Position numbers and translations under genes: made by a program | Source: Azonexus fungiphilus | GTDB taxonomy: Bacteria > Pseudomonadota > Gammaproteobacteria > Burkholderiales > Rhodocyclaceae | Reading direction: 5' to 3' | Length of the DNA: 64,000 bases | Assembly: GCF_003634965.1 (NCBI RefSeq) | Contig: NZ_RBXP01000001.1 | Location: 124,001-188,000 of the forward strand | Notes under the pieces: generated by a model | What the model was told of the DNA's origin: nothing | The model's database searches: none | Seen by the model: only the letters and a program-made list of their open reading frames with translations | Shown: positions 24,689-34,640 of the stretch, one piece after another | How positions within the stretch are numbered: position 1 is the first letter of the stretch | How the letters are laid out: each line of letters opens with the position of its first letter

Positions 24689-25519
24689 ATGGCGAACAAG
24701 TCAAAAGTATTTCCACTCGATTTCGACGCGCAAGAATGGACTTTAGAGGCGGCTTTGCCGTGGGTTTTCTTTGGTGACTTCAGAGACAAGGAGTCCTGGA
24801 CGGATCTTACCGATTTCGCCATCAAGTTCATGGTCGGTGATGTTGATGAGCGGTCAAACAGCATACACCTCAAGCCGTACACCCGAGAGTTACAGAAGCA
24901 CTTCAGAGAACATGGAGTGATGCGGCGTCATACAGCTTTTTCCCCTTTGGTTTGGTGCCGACTAGCAATTCAGTTCTGGTTAAAACTCGGTGGTCGTCAG
25001 GAGGCTTTCATGTCAGCAATGACCAAGTGGGTTAGAAAGCAGAATAAAGGGGGAATGGCGTTCGTCGTTTATCGCTGTGCCAGTACTGGCAAGAAAAGGA
25101 GGATGCCGATGGAGGCTTTCCTTTTCGGCAGGGAGCTCCCCGACCTAATGTCAACCGAATGGGAGTACAAGCAGAAGGCCGTCAGCTCCCCCAAGCTGAA
25201 TGGGAAATCCTTGTGTAAGGGGGCGCGTATTGATGAGGATAAGGTTGGTGCCAACCTTCTTGGGGCACTGAGGTCTGCCGTCGCTGATTTGGCAAAGGGG
25301 ACAAGGAATAAATCTTCGCTTCTCCGTCGCCTTGATCCAGAGACAGGGAAGTATAGGTACCGAGGGGGACGTGAGGATTTGTTGGGTGAAGTCTGCCTTC
25401 AAGAAGATGGAGCCAAAGGAAAGTGGAGGTTCAAGAATGGGGGGGGCGGTCCGTACGCGACATCGGCGCTGCTTAAAGCGGTATCGATGGTGGCTATCTG
25501 CCGCAAGTCTTGGCCGTGA
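24689..25519 (+). CDS. Unknown protein, right end of the left island
   Basis: 276 aa, ATG at 24689. Basic C-terminal half (KGTRNKSSLLRRLDPETGKY, then YRGGREDLLGEVC) and a Gly-rich patch near the end. The N-terminus has aromatic-rich WTLEAALPWVFFGDFRDKES. No family is recognised. Codon use is less G/C-biased than gmk just downstream, so it belongs to the island. It is divergent from the AlpA/rep operon across the palindrome region. Confidence 0.55.
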   Translation: MANKSKVFPLDFDAQEWTLEAALPWVFFGDFRDKESWTDLTDFAIKFMVGDVDERSNSIHLKPYTRELQKHFREHGVMRRHTAFSPLVWCRLAIQFWLKLGGRQEAFMSAMTKWVRKQNKGGMAFVVYRCASTGKKRRMPMEAFLFGRELPDLMSTEWEYKQKAVSSPKLNGKSLCKGARIDEDKVGANLLGALRSAVADLAKGTRNKSSLLRRLDPETGKYRYRGGREDLLGEVCLQEDGAKGKWRFKNGGGGPYATSALLKAVSMVAICRKSWP

Positions 25520-25650
25520 AAGGTCAGGTTTCTAAATGCGGGCTACCCAGCAGGGCCTGATAGAATCCGAGACATTGTTGACCTTAGAAATTGACCCATG
25601 AAAAACGTGCACCTCTGCGTGAACCCCTTTCAAATGTCGAGTAATGAGAA

Positions 25651-25688
25651 ATCAGTAGTGGCGGGCATTCGTGCCCGCCACTACTGAT
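25651..25688. terminator. Perfect 17-bp stem hairpin at the island/core boundary
   Basis: ATCAGTAGTGGCGGGCA (25651-25667) pairs perfectly with TGCCCGCCACTACTGAT (25672-25688) around TTCG. No T-run follows. It marks the composition change between the island and gmk; it could be a Rho-independent-like terminator, a transposon or element end, or an attachment-site structure. Confidence 0.55.
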
Positions 25689-25724
25689 TCAGATCCACCT
25701 CGAATGACGCCGACGGAGCCCAGC

Positions 25725-26333
25725 ATGACCGGCAATCTCTATGTCGTCGCAGCGCCCTCGGGTGCCGGCAAGACCACGCTGGTGCGCATGCTGCTCGAGC
25801 GCGAGCCGGCGGTGCACCTGTCGATTTCCTTCACCACCCGGGCGCCGCGTCCAGGCGAGGAAAACGGCCGCGAATACCATTTCGTCGCGGTCGACGCCTT
25901 CCGGGCGATGATTTCCCGCGACGAGTTCCTCGAGTGGGCGGAAGTGCACGGCAACTTCTACGGCACCTCGAAGAAATGGATCGGCGACCAGCTTGCCGCC
26001 GGCCACGACGTGCTGCTCGAGATCGACTGGCAGGGCGCGCAGCAGGTGCGCAAGCTGTTCCCCGACGCCATCGGCGTGTTCATCCTGCCGCCGTCGATGG
26101 CCGAGCTGACGCGGCGCCTGACCGGTCGCGGCACCGACGCCGCCGACGTCATCGAGCGCCGCCTGGCCGCCGCCGAGGCGGAGATGCGCCATGTCGGGGA
26201 ATTCGACTATGTTATTATTAACGACCAACTGGACCAGGCCCTGGACGACTTGCGCGCGATCGTGCGCAGTTCCCGCCTGGATTTGGGCAGACAGCGGGCA
26301 CGTCATCCGGCCCTGTTTGCCAAGCTGCTTTGA
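25725..26333 (+). CDS. gmk: Guanylate kinase
   Basis: 202 aa from ATG 25725 (MTGNLYVVAAPSGAGKTTLV); ATG 25704 and GTG 25671 are in frame but would exceed the usual length of about 205 aa, and 25671 lies in the hairpin. P-loop APSGAGKTT at residues about 9-17, GMP-binding TTRAPRPGEENGREYHF near 40-56. Converts GMP to GDP with ATP. Followed by rpoZ and spoT, the classic gmk-rpoZ-spoT order. The yicC gene often found upstream in proteobacteria is absent, replaced by the island. Confidence 0.97.
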   Translation: MTGNLYVVAAPSGAGKTTLVRMLLEREPAVHLSISFTTRAPRPGEENGREYHFVAVDAFRAMISRDEFLEWAEVHGNFYGTSKKWIGDQLAAGHDVLLEIDWQGAQQVRKLFPDAIGVFILPPSMAELTRRLTGRGTDAADVIERRLAAAEAEMRHVGEFDYVIINDQLDQALDDLRAIVRSSRLDLGRQRARHPALFAKLL

Positions 26334-26353
26334 AGAATTGATGAGGTTTTAAC

Positions 26354-26560
26354 ATGGCCCGCGTGACCGTCGATGATTGCCTGAAGAGGATCCCCAACCG
26401 TTTCCAGATGACCCTGGCTGCCGCCCACCGCGCCCGCCAGATCGCCAACGGCGCGACGCCGCTGGTCGAGGTCGACAAGGACAAGCCGACCGTCATCGCC
26501 CTGCGTGAAATGGCTCTCGGCAAGGTCGGGCTGGAAGTCCTCAACCGCGGCCAGGCCTGA
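26354..26560 (+). CDS. rpoZ: RNA polymerase omega subunit
   Basis: 68 aa. The sequence starts [20 protein letters not shown] and continues with [14 protein letters not shown], the conserved omega core that clamps the beta-prime C-terminus. Lies 20 bases after gmk and 11 bases before spoT, in the usual operon. Omega also forms part of a ppGpp site on RNA polymerase, consistent with co-expression with spoT. Confidence 0.97.
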   Translation: MARVTVDDCLKRIPNRFQMTLAAAHRARQIANGATPLVEVDKDKPTVIALREMALGKVGLEVLNRGQA

Positions 26561-26571
26561 TTTTCCGGGCG

Positions 26572-28731
26572 GTGAAGCCTGTGGACCCCGCGCCTTCACT
26601 TCCGCCCAACTACGAGGAAGCCGCCTACCGCGTCTTCCTCGACAGTCTCGATTATCTGCCCCCGGCTGACGTCGACCGCATCAAGTCGGCCTACGCCTTC
26701 GCCGCCAAGGCGCATGCGCACCAGAAGCGCATGTCGGGCGAGCCCTACATCACCCATCCGCTTGCCGTGGCCGGCGCCGTCGTCGAATGGTGCATGGATG
26801 CCGACGCGGTTTGTGCAGCGCTGCTGCACGACACGATGGAGGATACCGGGGCGACCAAGCAGGAGCTGGCCGAGAAATTCGGCAAGGAAGTCGCCGACCT
26901 GGTCGACGGCCTGTCCAAGCTCGACAAGATGGAATTCGCCTCCTACCAGGAGGCGCAGGCCGAGAATTTCCGCAAGATGCTGATGGCGATGGCGCGCGAC
27001 CTGCGCGTCGTCATGATCAAGCTCGCCGACCGTCATCACAACATCCAGACGATGTCGGCGATGCGTGCCGACAAGCGCGTCCGGATCGCCCGCGAGACGC
27101 TCGAGATCTATGCGCCGATCGCCCTCCGGCTCGGCCTCAACAAGCTCTACCGCGAACTCCAGGACACCTCGTTCCGGCTGATCCATCCGCATCGTGCCGA
27201 GGTCCTGGCCAAGGCGCTGCGTGCCGCCAAGGGCAACCGCCGCGAACTACTCACGCGAATCCAGGAAGGCATCTGCGACAAGCTCGCGCACGCCGGCCTG
27301 ACCGCCGAGGTCTTCGGTCGCGAGAAGAGCCTGTACTCGATCTTCTGCAAGATGAAGGACAAGCACCTGTCGTTCTCGCAGGTGCTCGACATCTACGGTT
27401 TCCGCGTCGTCGTCGACAACGTGCCCAGCTGCTACCTGGCGCTTGGTGCGCTGCACAGCCTGTACAAGCCGGTGCCCGGCAAGTTCAAGGACTACGTCGC
27501 GATTCCCAAGGCCAACGGCTACCAGTCGCTGCACACGACGCTGATCGGGCCGTACGGCACGCCGGTCGAAGTCCAGATCCGTACCCGCGAGATGCATCAG
27601 GTCGCCCAGGACGGCGTCGCCTCGCACTGGCTGTACAAGGACGGCAACGAAAGCAGCGCCGAGTTGCAGATCAAGACGCACAAGTGGCTGCAGTCGCTGC
27701 TCGAGTCGCAATCGGGCAATTCGGCGGAGTTCTTCGAGGACGTCAAGGTCGACCTCTTCCCCGACGAAGTCTATGTATTCACGCCCAAGGGCAAGATCAT
27801 GGCCTTGCCGCAGGGGGCGACCGCGGTCGACTTCGCCTACGCGGTGCATACCGATGTCGGCAATCACTGCTCGGCGGCGCGCATCAACCACGAGTTGGCG
27901 CCGCTGCGCAGCGAACTGAGGAACGGCGACCTGGTCGAGATCATCACCGCGCCGGAGGCGACGCCGAACCCGGTGTGGCTGAGCTACGTGCGGACCGGCC
28001 GGGCGCGCAGCAAGATCCGGCATTTCCTGCGCACCACCCAGCACGAGGAATCGGCCCGGCTTGGCGAGCGCCTGCTGCGCCAGGAGCTGCTCTCGCTCGG
28101 CGTCGTCCCGATCTCGATTCCCGAGCCGGCCTGGCATTCGCTGGTCAAGGCCAGCGGCCAGCACACGCTGGAAGAGGTCTACGCCGACATCGGCCTGGGC
28201 AAGCGCCTGCCCTCGGTGGTCGCCCGCCGCCTGCTGGCGCGTGAGGACATGGCGGCGGCAGTGCCGGGCGGACTGACGCTGGCGATCCACGGCAACGAAG
28301 GCATGGCGATCCAGCTGGCGCCCTGCTGCCAGCCGATCCCCGGCGATCCGATCATCGGCTCGATCCGCAAGGGCAGCGGCATGGTCATCCACACCCACGA
28401 TTGCGCGGCGATCCGCAAGTCGCGCACCAGCGAGCCGCAGAAGTGGATCGACGTCGAGTGGGAGCCCGAGGAAGGCAAGCTGTTCGAGTTGCGCATCCGG
28501 GTCGAGGTCAAGAACAAGCGCGGCGTTCTCGCCCAGGTCGCGGCGGCGATCGCCGAGGCCGGTTCGAACATCGAGCACGTGGCCATGGATGCCGATCCGG
28601 AACGCCTGTTCACGCTGCTCCACTTCACCATCCAGGTTGCCAACCGCAACCATCTGGCGGCCGTCATGCGCGGCATCCGCCAATTGCCGGAAGTCAGCCG
28701 GATCGTCCGCGAAAAGGGAGGCGAGGCTTGA
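26572..28731 (+). CDS. spoT: Bifunctional (p)ppGpp synthetase/hydrolase SpoT
   Basis: 719 aa with a GTG start at 26572. HD hydrolase domain (about 45-200) with EPYITHPLAVAG, LLHDTMEDTG and LADRHHNIQT intact; synthetase domain (about 240-370) with YGFRVVV and KANGYQSLHTTLIGP; TGS domain VFTPKGKIMALPQGATAVDF (about 400-460); C-terminal ACT domain (about 640-719). The RxKD position reads KFKD (PGKFKDYVAIPKANG), the basic form of bifunctional Rel/SpoT rather than the acidic ExDD of RelA. Both activities therefore look possible. Its stop overlaps the next gene's TTG start. Confidence 0.95.
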   Translation: MKPVDPAPSLPPNYEEAAYRVFLDSLDYLPPADVDRIKSAYAFAAKAHAHQKRMSGEPYITHPLAVAGAVVEWCMDADAVCAALLHDTMEDTGATKQELAEKFGKEVADLVDGLSKLDKMEFASYQEAQAENFRKMLMAMARDLRVVMIKLADRHHNIQTMSAMRADKRVRIARETLEIYAPIALRLGLNKLYRELQDTSFRLIHPHRAEVLAKALRAAKGNRRELLTRIQEGICDKLAHAGLTAEVFGREKSLYSIFCKMKDKHLSFSQVLDIYGFRVVVDNVPSCYLALGALHSLYKPVPGKFKDYVAIPKANGYQSLHTTLIGPYGTPVEVQIRTREMHQVAQDGVASHWLYKDGNESSAELQIKTHKWLQSLLESQSGNSAEFFEDVKVDLFPDEVYVFTPKGKIMALPQGATAVDFAYAVHTDVGNHCSAARINHELAPLRSELRNGDLVEIITAPEATPNPVWLSYVRTGRARSKIRHFLRTTQHEESARLGERLLRQELLSLGVVPISIPEPAWHSLVKASGQHTLEEVYADIGLGKRLPSVVARRLLAREDMAAAVPGGLTLAIHGNEGMAIQLAPCCQPIPGDPIIGSIRKGSGMVIHTHDCAAIRKSRTSEPQKWIDVEWEPEEGKLFELRIRVEVKNKRGVLAQVAAAIAEAGSNIEHVAMDADPERLFTLLHFTIQVANRNHLAAVMRGIRQLPEVSRIVREKGGEA

Positions 28732-29981
28732 GGATACTGGTCCTCGGCGCCGGCGTCGTCGGCACCACCAGCGCCTGGTATCTGCGGGCGGCCGGCCACG
28801 AGGTCACGGTCGTCGACCGCCAGCCGGCGCCGGGGCTGGAAACCAGCTTTGCCAACGGCGGCCAGATTTCCGTTTCGCACGCCGAGCCCTGGGCCAATCC
28901 GCATGTCCTGCCGCGTCTGCTGAAGTGGCTTGGCCGGCGCGACGCGCCGCTGCTCTGGCACTGGCGACCCGACGCCCGCCAGTGGCTGTGGGGCCTGCGC
29001 TTCCTGCGCGAATGCCTGCCCGGGCGGACCGAGGCCAACATCGCCGCGATCGTCGGCCTGGCGCTCTACAGCCGGCAGCAACTGCAGCAGTTGCGCAGCG
29101 ACCTCGGCCTTGAATACGACCATCTGCAGCGCGGCATCCTGCACATCTACACCGACCGCGACGAACTCGCCGCGGCGATGACTGCGGCCCGCGTCATGGC
29201 CCGTCACGGCCTCGATCGCGAGATCGTCGATGTCCAGACCTGCCTGGCGATCGAGCCGGCACTCGCCGGCGCCGCCCATCTGCTGGTCGGCGGCGACTAC
29301 ACGCCGTCCGATGAGTCCGGCGATGCCCATCTGTTCACCCGTGCGCTCGCCGAGCGGGCGGCGGCCGCCGGCGTCGTCTTCCGCTACGCTACCGAGATCG
29401 AGCGGATCGCCTCGCGCGGCAACCGGGTTGCCGGTGTGGTCGTCGGCGACAGCCAGGGGCCGGCCCTGCTGACTGCCGACGCCTACGTGCTGGCGCTGGG
29501 CAGCTATTCGCCGCTGCTCGCCCGGCCGCTCGGCATCGGCCTGCCGATCTGCCCGGCCAAGGGCTATTCGGCGACGCTGACGCTGGCCGATACGGCTGCC
29601 GCGCCCAGCGTCAGCATCACCGACGACGAGCGCAAGCTGGTCTTCTCGCGCCTCGGCAACCGCCTGCGCATCGCCGGCACCGCCGAGTTCGCCGGTTACG
29701 ACCTCGGGCTCGACGCTGTTCGTTGCCAGGCGCTGATCGATCGTACCCGGCAGCTTTTCCCGCGTCTCGAGATCACCGGCGAGCCGACCTACTGGTGCGG
29801 GCTGCGCCCGGCGACGCCGTCCAACCTGCCGTGCATCGGCCGTTCGCGCCTCGACAACCTGTGGCTCAATACCGGCCACGGCACGCTCGGCTGGACGATG
29901 GCCTGCGGTTCGGCGGCGGCGCTGGCCGACCTCGTCGGCGGCCGGCGGCCGGCGCCCGAATTCCCCTTCCTGCGCGGATGA
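28728..29981 (+). CDS. FAD-dependent D-amino acid dehydrogenase-like oxidoreductase
   Basis: 417 aa with a TTG start at 28728 overlapping the spoT stop (TTGA) and preceded by AAGGGAGG. The N-terminal Rossmann motif VLGAGVVGTTSAWYL, SFANGGQIS, and C-terminal YWCGLRPATPSNLPCIG are typical of DadA. DadA deaminates D-amino acids, passing electrons to the quinone pool. The longer frame from 28401 runs inside spoT and is not used. Exact substrate uncertain; the DAO family is broad. Confidence 0.88.
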   Translation: MRILVLGAGVVGTTSAWYLRAAGHEVTVVDRQPAPGLETSFANGGQISVSHAEPWANPHVLPRLLKWLGRRDAPLLWHWRPDARQWLWGLRFLRECLPGRTEANIAAIVGLALYSRQQLQQLRSDLGLEYDHLQRGILHIYTDRDELAAAMTAARVMARHGLDREIVDVQTCLAIEPALAGAAHLLVGGDYTPSDESGDAHLFTRALAERAAAAGVVFRYATEIERIASRGNRVAGVVVGDSQGPALLTADAYVLALGSYSPLLARPLGIGLPICPAKGYSATLTLADTAAAPSVSITDDERKLVFSRLGNRLRIAGTAEFAGYDLGLDAVRCQALIDRTRQLFPRLEITGEPTYWCGLRPATPSNLPCIGRSRLDNLWLNTGHGTLGWTMACGSAAALADLVGGRRPAPEFPFLRG

Positions 29982-30736
29982 TCGATACCCACTGCCACCT
30001 CGATGCGGCCGAATTCGCCGCCGATCGGGCGGCGGTGCAGGCGGCGGCGCAGGCCGCCGGGGTCGATGCGATCCTCGTGCCGGGGGTCACGGTCGATGCC
30101 TTTCCCGGGCAAAAAACCGTCGTCGCCGGCTGTCCGGGGGCGCTTGCCGCCTACGGCATCCATCCGCTCTACGTGCCGGCGGCAGCCGACGGCGACCTTG
30201 CCGTGGTCGGCGACTGGCTGGCCCGTGAGCGCCCGGTCGCGGTCGGCGAGATCGGGCTCGACGGCTATGTCGCCGGCGCCGACATGGCGCGCCAGACCGC
30301 GTTTTTCGTCGCCCAGCTGCAACTGGCCCGCGAGTTCGACCTGCCGGTGATTCTCCATGTCCGCCGGGCGATCGACCCGGTGCTGCGCGAGTTGCGCCGC
30401 TGGCGCGTGCGCGGTGGCATCGCCCATGCCTTCAACGGCAGCCGCCAGCAGGCCGACGAGTTCCTCAAGCTCGGCTTCAAGCTCGGTTTCGGCGGTGCCG
30501 CGACCTATGCCGGATCGACGCGCATCCGCGCCCTGGCGGCGACCCTGCCGGCCGAGGCGATCGTGCTCGAGACCGACGCCCCGGACATTCCGCCGGCCTG
30601 GCTCAACCGCGGCCGCAACACGCCCGGCGAACTGGCCCGGATCGCCGATGCGATCGCCGGCTTGCGCGGGGTCAGCCGGGCGGCGCTGGTCGCCCAGGCC
30701 GACGCCAACGCCAGGGCGGTGCTCGGCGGTTTTTGA
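29978..30736 (+). CDS. TatD-family metal-dependent deoxyribonuclease
   Basis: 252 aa from ATG 29978, overlapping the previous stop (ATGA). MIDTHCHLDAAEF supplies the HxH metal site, GEIGLDGY the Glu, VILHVRRA and GGIAHAFNGS further His ligands, and LETDAPDIPP the Asp. TatD enzymes are 3'-exonucleases or related hydrolases. Convergent with rpoH, with two hairpin-forming sequences between. Confidence 0.92.
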   Translation: MIDTHCHLDAAEFAADRAAVQAAAQAAGVDAILVPGVTVDAFPGQKTVVAGCPGALAAYGIHPLYVPAAADGDLAVVGDWLARERPVAVGEIGLDGYVAGADMARQTAFFVAQLQLAREFDLPVILHVRRAIDPVLRELRRWRVRGGIAHAFNGSRQQADEFLKLGFKLGFGGAATYAGSTRIRALAATLPAEAIVLETDAPDIPPAWLNRGRNTPGELARIADAIAGLRGVSRAALVAQADANARAVLGGF

Positions 30737-30741
30737 GGCAA

Positions 30742-30761
30742 TTTGACGGTCGACCGTCAAA
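30742..30761. repeat. Perfect 20-bp palindrome TTTGACGGTCGACCGTCAAA
   Basis: Self-complementary 20-mer starting 5 bases after the tatD stop. With no loop it is more a binding site for a dimeric protein, or a cruciform, than a strong terminator, although it would fold in RNA with a small loop. Confidence 0.6.
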
Positions 30762-30772
30762 TACCAATGAAA

Positions 30773-30793
30773 ACGGGCGCTCGCGGCGCCCGT
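30773..30793 (-). terminator. Terminator of rpoH
   Basis: ACGGGCGC (30773-30780) and GCGCCCGT (30786-30793) with a TCGCG loop. Read on the minus strand the stem is followed by TTTTC, suiting Rho-independent termination of rpoH transcripts that end at 30816. Confidence 0.7.
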
Positions 30794-30815
30794 CGTGCTT
30801 GTCGGCCGGCCCGTC

Positions 30816-31673
<858 letters not shown>

Positions 31674-31707
31674 AGCGTAGAATCCTCCTTCATCTGATGG
31701 AACTATT

Positions 31708-31734
31708 TTAGCACTCGCTGCTTGAGAGTGCTAA
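31708..31734. promoter_or_regulatory. Perfect CIRCE (HrcA) operator over the rpoH/gluQRS divergent promoter
   Basis: TTAGCACTC (31708-31716) - 9 bases - GAGTGCTAA (31726-31734) is an exact match to the CIRCE consensus. On the minus strand TTAGCA and TAAAAT with an 18-base spacer could serve as -35 and -10, so HrcA bound here would block RNA polymerase at rpoH. The gluQRS ATG lies 2 bases past the right half. HrcA control of rpoH is inferred from the site. Confidence 0.92.
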
Positions 31735-31736
31735 GT

Positions 31737-32705
31737 ATGCGAGCGAGTTTCCGGAACGTGTGTAACAAATTTCAACCGCCTGCCCCGGCCCCGGAAACGC
31801 CGCACTATCGCGGCCGCTTCGCGCCGTCGCCGACCGGTGCGCTGCATTTCGGTTCGCTGATCGCCGCCCTGGCCAGCTGCCTCGATGCCCGCGCCCACGG
31901 CGGCGAATGGCTGGTGCGCATGGAGGACGTCGATGCCGAGCGCAACGTCCCCGGCGCCGCCGACGAGATCCTGCGCACGCTCGAGGCTTTCGGTTTTGCC
32001 TGGGACGGCGAAGTGCTCTGGCAGAGCACCCGCGACGACGCCTACGCGGCGGCGCTGGCCGAGCTGGTCGCGGCCGGGCTGGCTTATCCCTGCGCCTGCT
32101 CGCGCAAGGAAATCGCTGCCCGGACAACGCGGCCGGCGATCGACGGCGGCCTGATCTATCCCGGTACCTGCCGCAACGGCCTGGCACCGGGCGCGGCAGC
32201 CCGGGCCTGGCGGCTGCGCGTCGACCAGGCGCCGCTGGCCTTCGTCGACCGCCTGCAGGGCGAGGTCGCCCAGCAGCTCGAAGACGCTGTCGGCGATTTC
32301 GTCCTGCGCCGTGCCGACGGGTTGTTCGCCTACCAGCTGGCGGTGGTCGTCGACGATCATTTCCAGGGCATCACCGACGTCGTTCGCGGCGCCGACCTGC
32401 TCGCCTCGACGCCGCGCCAGGTCTGGCTGCAGCGTTGCCTCGGCTACCCGACGCCGCGTTACGCGCACCTGCCGGTGGCGACCAACGCGGCCGGCGAGAA
32501 GTGGTCGAAGCAGACGCTGGCGCCGGCGCTGGAATGCGGCAAGGCAGCGGCCGAACTGGTGCGGGCGCTGGCCTTCCTCGGGCAGCCGGTACCGTTCGAG
32601 CTGGGCCGGGCGACGGTCGCCGAGGTCTGGAACTGGGCCTTCGCCCACTGGTCGTTTGCCGCAGTTCCCCGGCAGGCGGCGATCAGCGCTCCGGCGGCGC
32701 CTTGA
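31737..32705 (+). CDS. gluQ: Glutamyl-Q tRNA(Asp) synthetase
   Basis: 322 aa from ATG 31737 (a TTG at 31722 is in frame but lies inside CIRCE). [20 protein letters not shown] near residues 34-53 is the HIGH-type signature; zinc ligands [10 protein letters not shown] and PGTCR are present. The C-terminal anticodon-binding domain of GltX is absent, as expected. It adds glutamate to queuosine in the anticodon of tRNA-Asp. KMSKS-like motif appears as KWSKQT. Convergent overlap with clsB (23 bases). Confidence 0.93.
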   Translation: MRASFRNVCNKFQPPAPAPETPHYRGRFAPSPTGALHFGSLIAALASCLDARAHGGEWLVRMEDVDAERNVPGAADEILRTLEAFGFAWDGEVLWQSTRDDAYAAALAELVAAGLAYPCACSRKEIAARTTRPAIDGGLIYPGTCRNGLAPGAAARAWRLRVDQAPLAFVDRLQGEVAQQLEDAVGDFVLRRADGLFAYQLAVVVDDHFQGITDVVRGADLLASTPRQVWLQRCLGYPTPRYAHLPVATNAAGEKWSKQTLAPALECGKAAAELVRALAFLGQPVPFELGRATVAEVWNWAFAHWSFAAVPRQAAISAPAAP

Positions 32706-33882
32706 CCCGGTCCTCGGCCCGCCAGTGGCGGTCGCCGTAGCCGGCGATGCCGACCAGCAGGCGGACGATGCCGTAGCTCAGCCAGCGCAGCAGGCGCGAC
32801 GACCAGGCCTGGCCGAGGATGTCCTCGGCCAGCATTTCGCGGCTGCCGTCGCGCATCGCGGCGTCCAGGCTGGCACGCAGTTCGCCGGCGAAGCGGCGGT
32901 CGCGCACGACCAGGTTGGCCTCCTTGGCCAGCAGCAGGCTGAACGGGTCGATGTTCGACGAGCCGACGGTTGCCCATTCGCCGTCGATGACCGCGACCTT
33001 GGCGTGCATGAAGCTTTTCTCGTACTCGAAGATGCGGATGCCGGCCTTGAGCCCGGCGGCATAGAGCGTCTGCGTCGCGTAGCGGAGCAGCGGGTGGTCG
33101 GTCTTGCCCTGCAGCAGCACGGTGATGCGCACGCCGCGGCGGGCGGCGGCGAAAAGCGCGCGGCCGAAGCGGATGCCGGGCAGGAAGTAGGCGTTGGCGA
33201 TCAGGATCTCGGTCGCGGCGGCGTCGATCGCGTCGATGTAGGCATTCATGATGTCGGCGCGGTGGCGGATGTTGTCGCGGATCAGGAAGGCCGCCTGCTG
33301 GTCGCCGACGGCCGCGCAGCAGGGTTTGATGATGGGCGCCAGGCGGAAGCGGCGGCGGAAGTTGGCCCAGGTGACGATTTCCCACATCCGCCGCGCCGCG
33401 TGGTGCACCTGCGCCAGCACCGGACCTTCGATGCGCACCGCGTAGTCGTAGCGCGGGCGCATGTCTTCCGGTGCGTTATCGTCGTCGACGATGTTGATGC
33501 CGCCGACGAAGGCGACGCGTCCGTCGATCACCGCCAGCTTGCGGTGCAGCCGGCGCAGGCGGTGGCGCTGGAAATGGAAGCGGCCGATTTCCGGTCGGTA
33601 GAACAGCGAGCGGACGCCGGCCTCGGCGAGTTGCGGGCGGAAGTCCTCGGCGAAATTGCGGGCGCCGAAGCCGTCGACCGTGACATTGACGATGACGCCA
33701 CGCCGGGCTGCTGCGCACAGTGCCGAAGCGACTTCGTGGCCGACGGGGTCGTCGGCGAAGATGTAGCTTTCCAGGTAGATCTCGCGCTCGGCGGCGGCGA
33801 GCGCGGCGAGCAGCGCAGGGAAGTACTCGCGCCCGGATTCGAGCAGCGTCAGGCGGTTGCCGGCGACGAAATCAGGCGCCAT
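32683..33882 (-). CDS. clsB: Cardiolipin synthase B-like phospholipase D family protein
   Basis: 399 aa. Two HKD motifs: [20 protein letters not shown] (about 115-134) and [20 protein letters not shown] (about 291-310). These are the phospholipase D catalytic repeats. It has no long N-terminal TM region, as in ClsB. Start overlaps the end of the EEP gene by 11 bases, the same pairing as E. coli ybhO-ybhP. Catalyses cardiolipin synthesis from phospholipids at the inner membrane. Confidence 0.9.
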   Translation of the reverse strand: MAPDFVAGNRLTLLESGREYFPALLAALAAAEREIYLESYIFADDPVGHEVASALCAAARRGVIVNVTVDGFGARNFAEDFRPQLAEAGVRSLFYRPEIGRFHFQRHRLRRLHRKLAVIDGRVAFVGGINIVDDDNAPEDMRPRYDYAVRIEGPVLAQVHHAARRMWEIVTWANFRRRFRLAPIIKPCCAAVGDQQAAFLIRDNIRHRADIMNAYIDAIDAAATEILIANAYFLPGIRFGRALFAAARRGVRITVLLQGKTDHPLLRYATQTLYAAGLKAGIRIFEYEKSFMHAKVAVIDGEWATVGSSNIDPFSLLLAKEANLVVRDRRFAGELRASLDAAMRDGSREMLAEDILGQAWSSRLLRWLSYGIVRLLVGIAGYGDRHWRAEDRVKAPPER

Positions 33883-34630
33883 GCCTCGTCAGGAAGGCCG
33901 AAAGCGCCGCGTGGTCGGAAATCGCCGACCATGGTGGGCCGTAATGCACCGCCGTTTCGCGGACCGCGAAGCCGCGCACGTAGATGCGGTCGAGCCGGAA
34001 CATCGGCATCGCCGCCGGAAAACTGCGCACCGGACGGCCGCCGACGGCCTGCGAGAAGACTTCCTGGAGGCCGAGGCGGCGGGCCAGATGCTCGCAGGCG
34101 CGGCTGCGCCAGTCGTTGAAATCGCCGGCGACGATCAGCGGCGCATCGGGATCGTCGAGGCGGTCGAGGTAATCGGCCAGCGCGTCCATCTGGCGCCGCC
34201 GCGAATGCCCGAACAGCGACAGGTGCACGCACACGCAGTGCGCCGCCGGCCCCTGCGGCAGCTCGATCCGGCAGTGCAGCATGCCGCGCTTCTCGAACTG
34301 CAGATGGGTCACGTCCTGGTTGTGCGCGTGCAGGATCGGGAAGCGCGACAGGATCGCGTTGCCGTGGTGGCCGTGGTCGTAAATCATGTTGCGGCCGTAG
34401 GCCGACTGCCAGACCTCGTCGGCGAGGAACTCGTGCTGCGGCCGACCCGGCCAGTCGGCATGCCGCTCGGCGTGGCCGAGGTGCAGGCCCTGGACCTCCT
34501 GCAGGAAGACGATGTCCGGGTTGAGGTGGCGCAGCCGCTCGCGCAGCTCATGCACCATCATCCGCCGGTTGAACTGCGAGAAACCCTTGTGGATGTTGTA
34601 GGTGGCGATGTGCAGCGCGGGCTGGCTCAT
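33872..34630 (-). CDS. Endonuclease/exonuclease/phosphatase (EEP) family, YbhP-like
   Basis: 252 aa. ATYNIHKGFS at residue 9 and PDIVFLQEVQG near 38 are the N/E metal-binding motifs, VAGDFNDWRS near 163 the D-x-N, and ISDHAALSAF near the end the DH motif. EEP enzymes hydrolyse phosphodiesters or phosphate monoesters; in the clsB-ybhP pair the substrate is unproven. Confidence 0.88.
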   Translation of the reverse strand: MSQPALHIATYNIHKGFSQFNRRMMVHELRERLRHLNPDIVFLQEVQGLHLGHAERHADWPGRPQHEFLADEVWQSAYGRNMIYDHGHHGNAILSRFPILHAHNQDVTHLQFEKRGMLHCRIELPQGPAAHCVCVHLSLFGHSRRRQMDALADYLDRLDDPDAPLIVAGDFNDWRSRACEHLARRLGLQEVFSQAVGGRPVRSFPAAMPMFRLDRIYVRGFAVRETAVHYGPPWSAISDHAALSAFLTRHGA

Positions 34631-34640
34631 GGTGCGGCGG

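Noticed and set aside
27247..28683. Long open frame on the minus strand opposite spoT
   Set aside because: Shadow of a GC-rich gene: the plus frame has full SpoT domains, while the minus product is Arg/Asp/Leu-rich without motifs.
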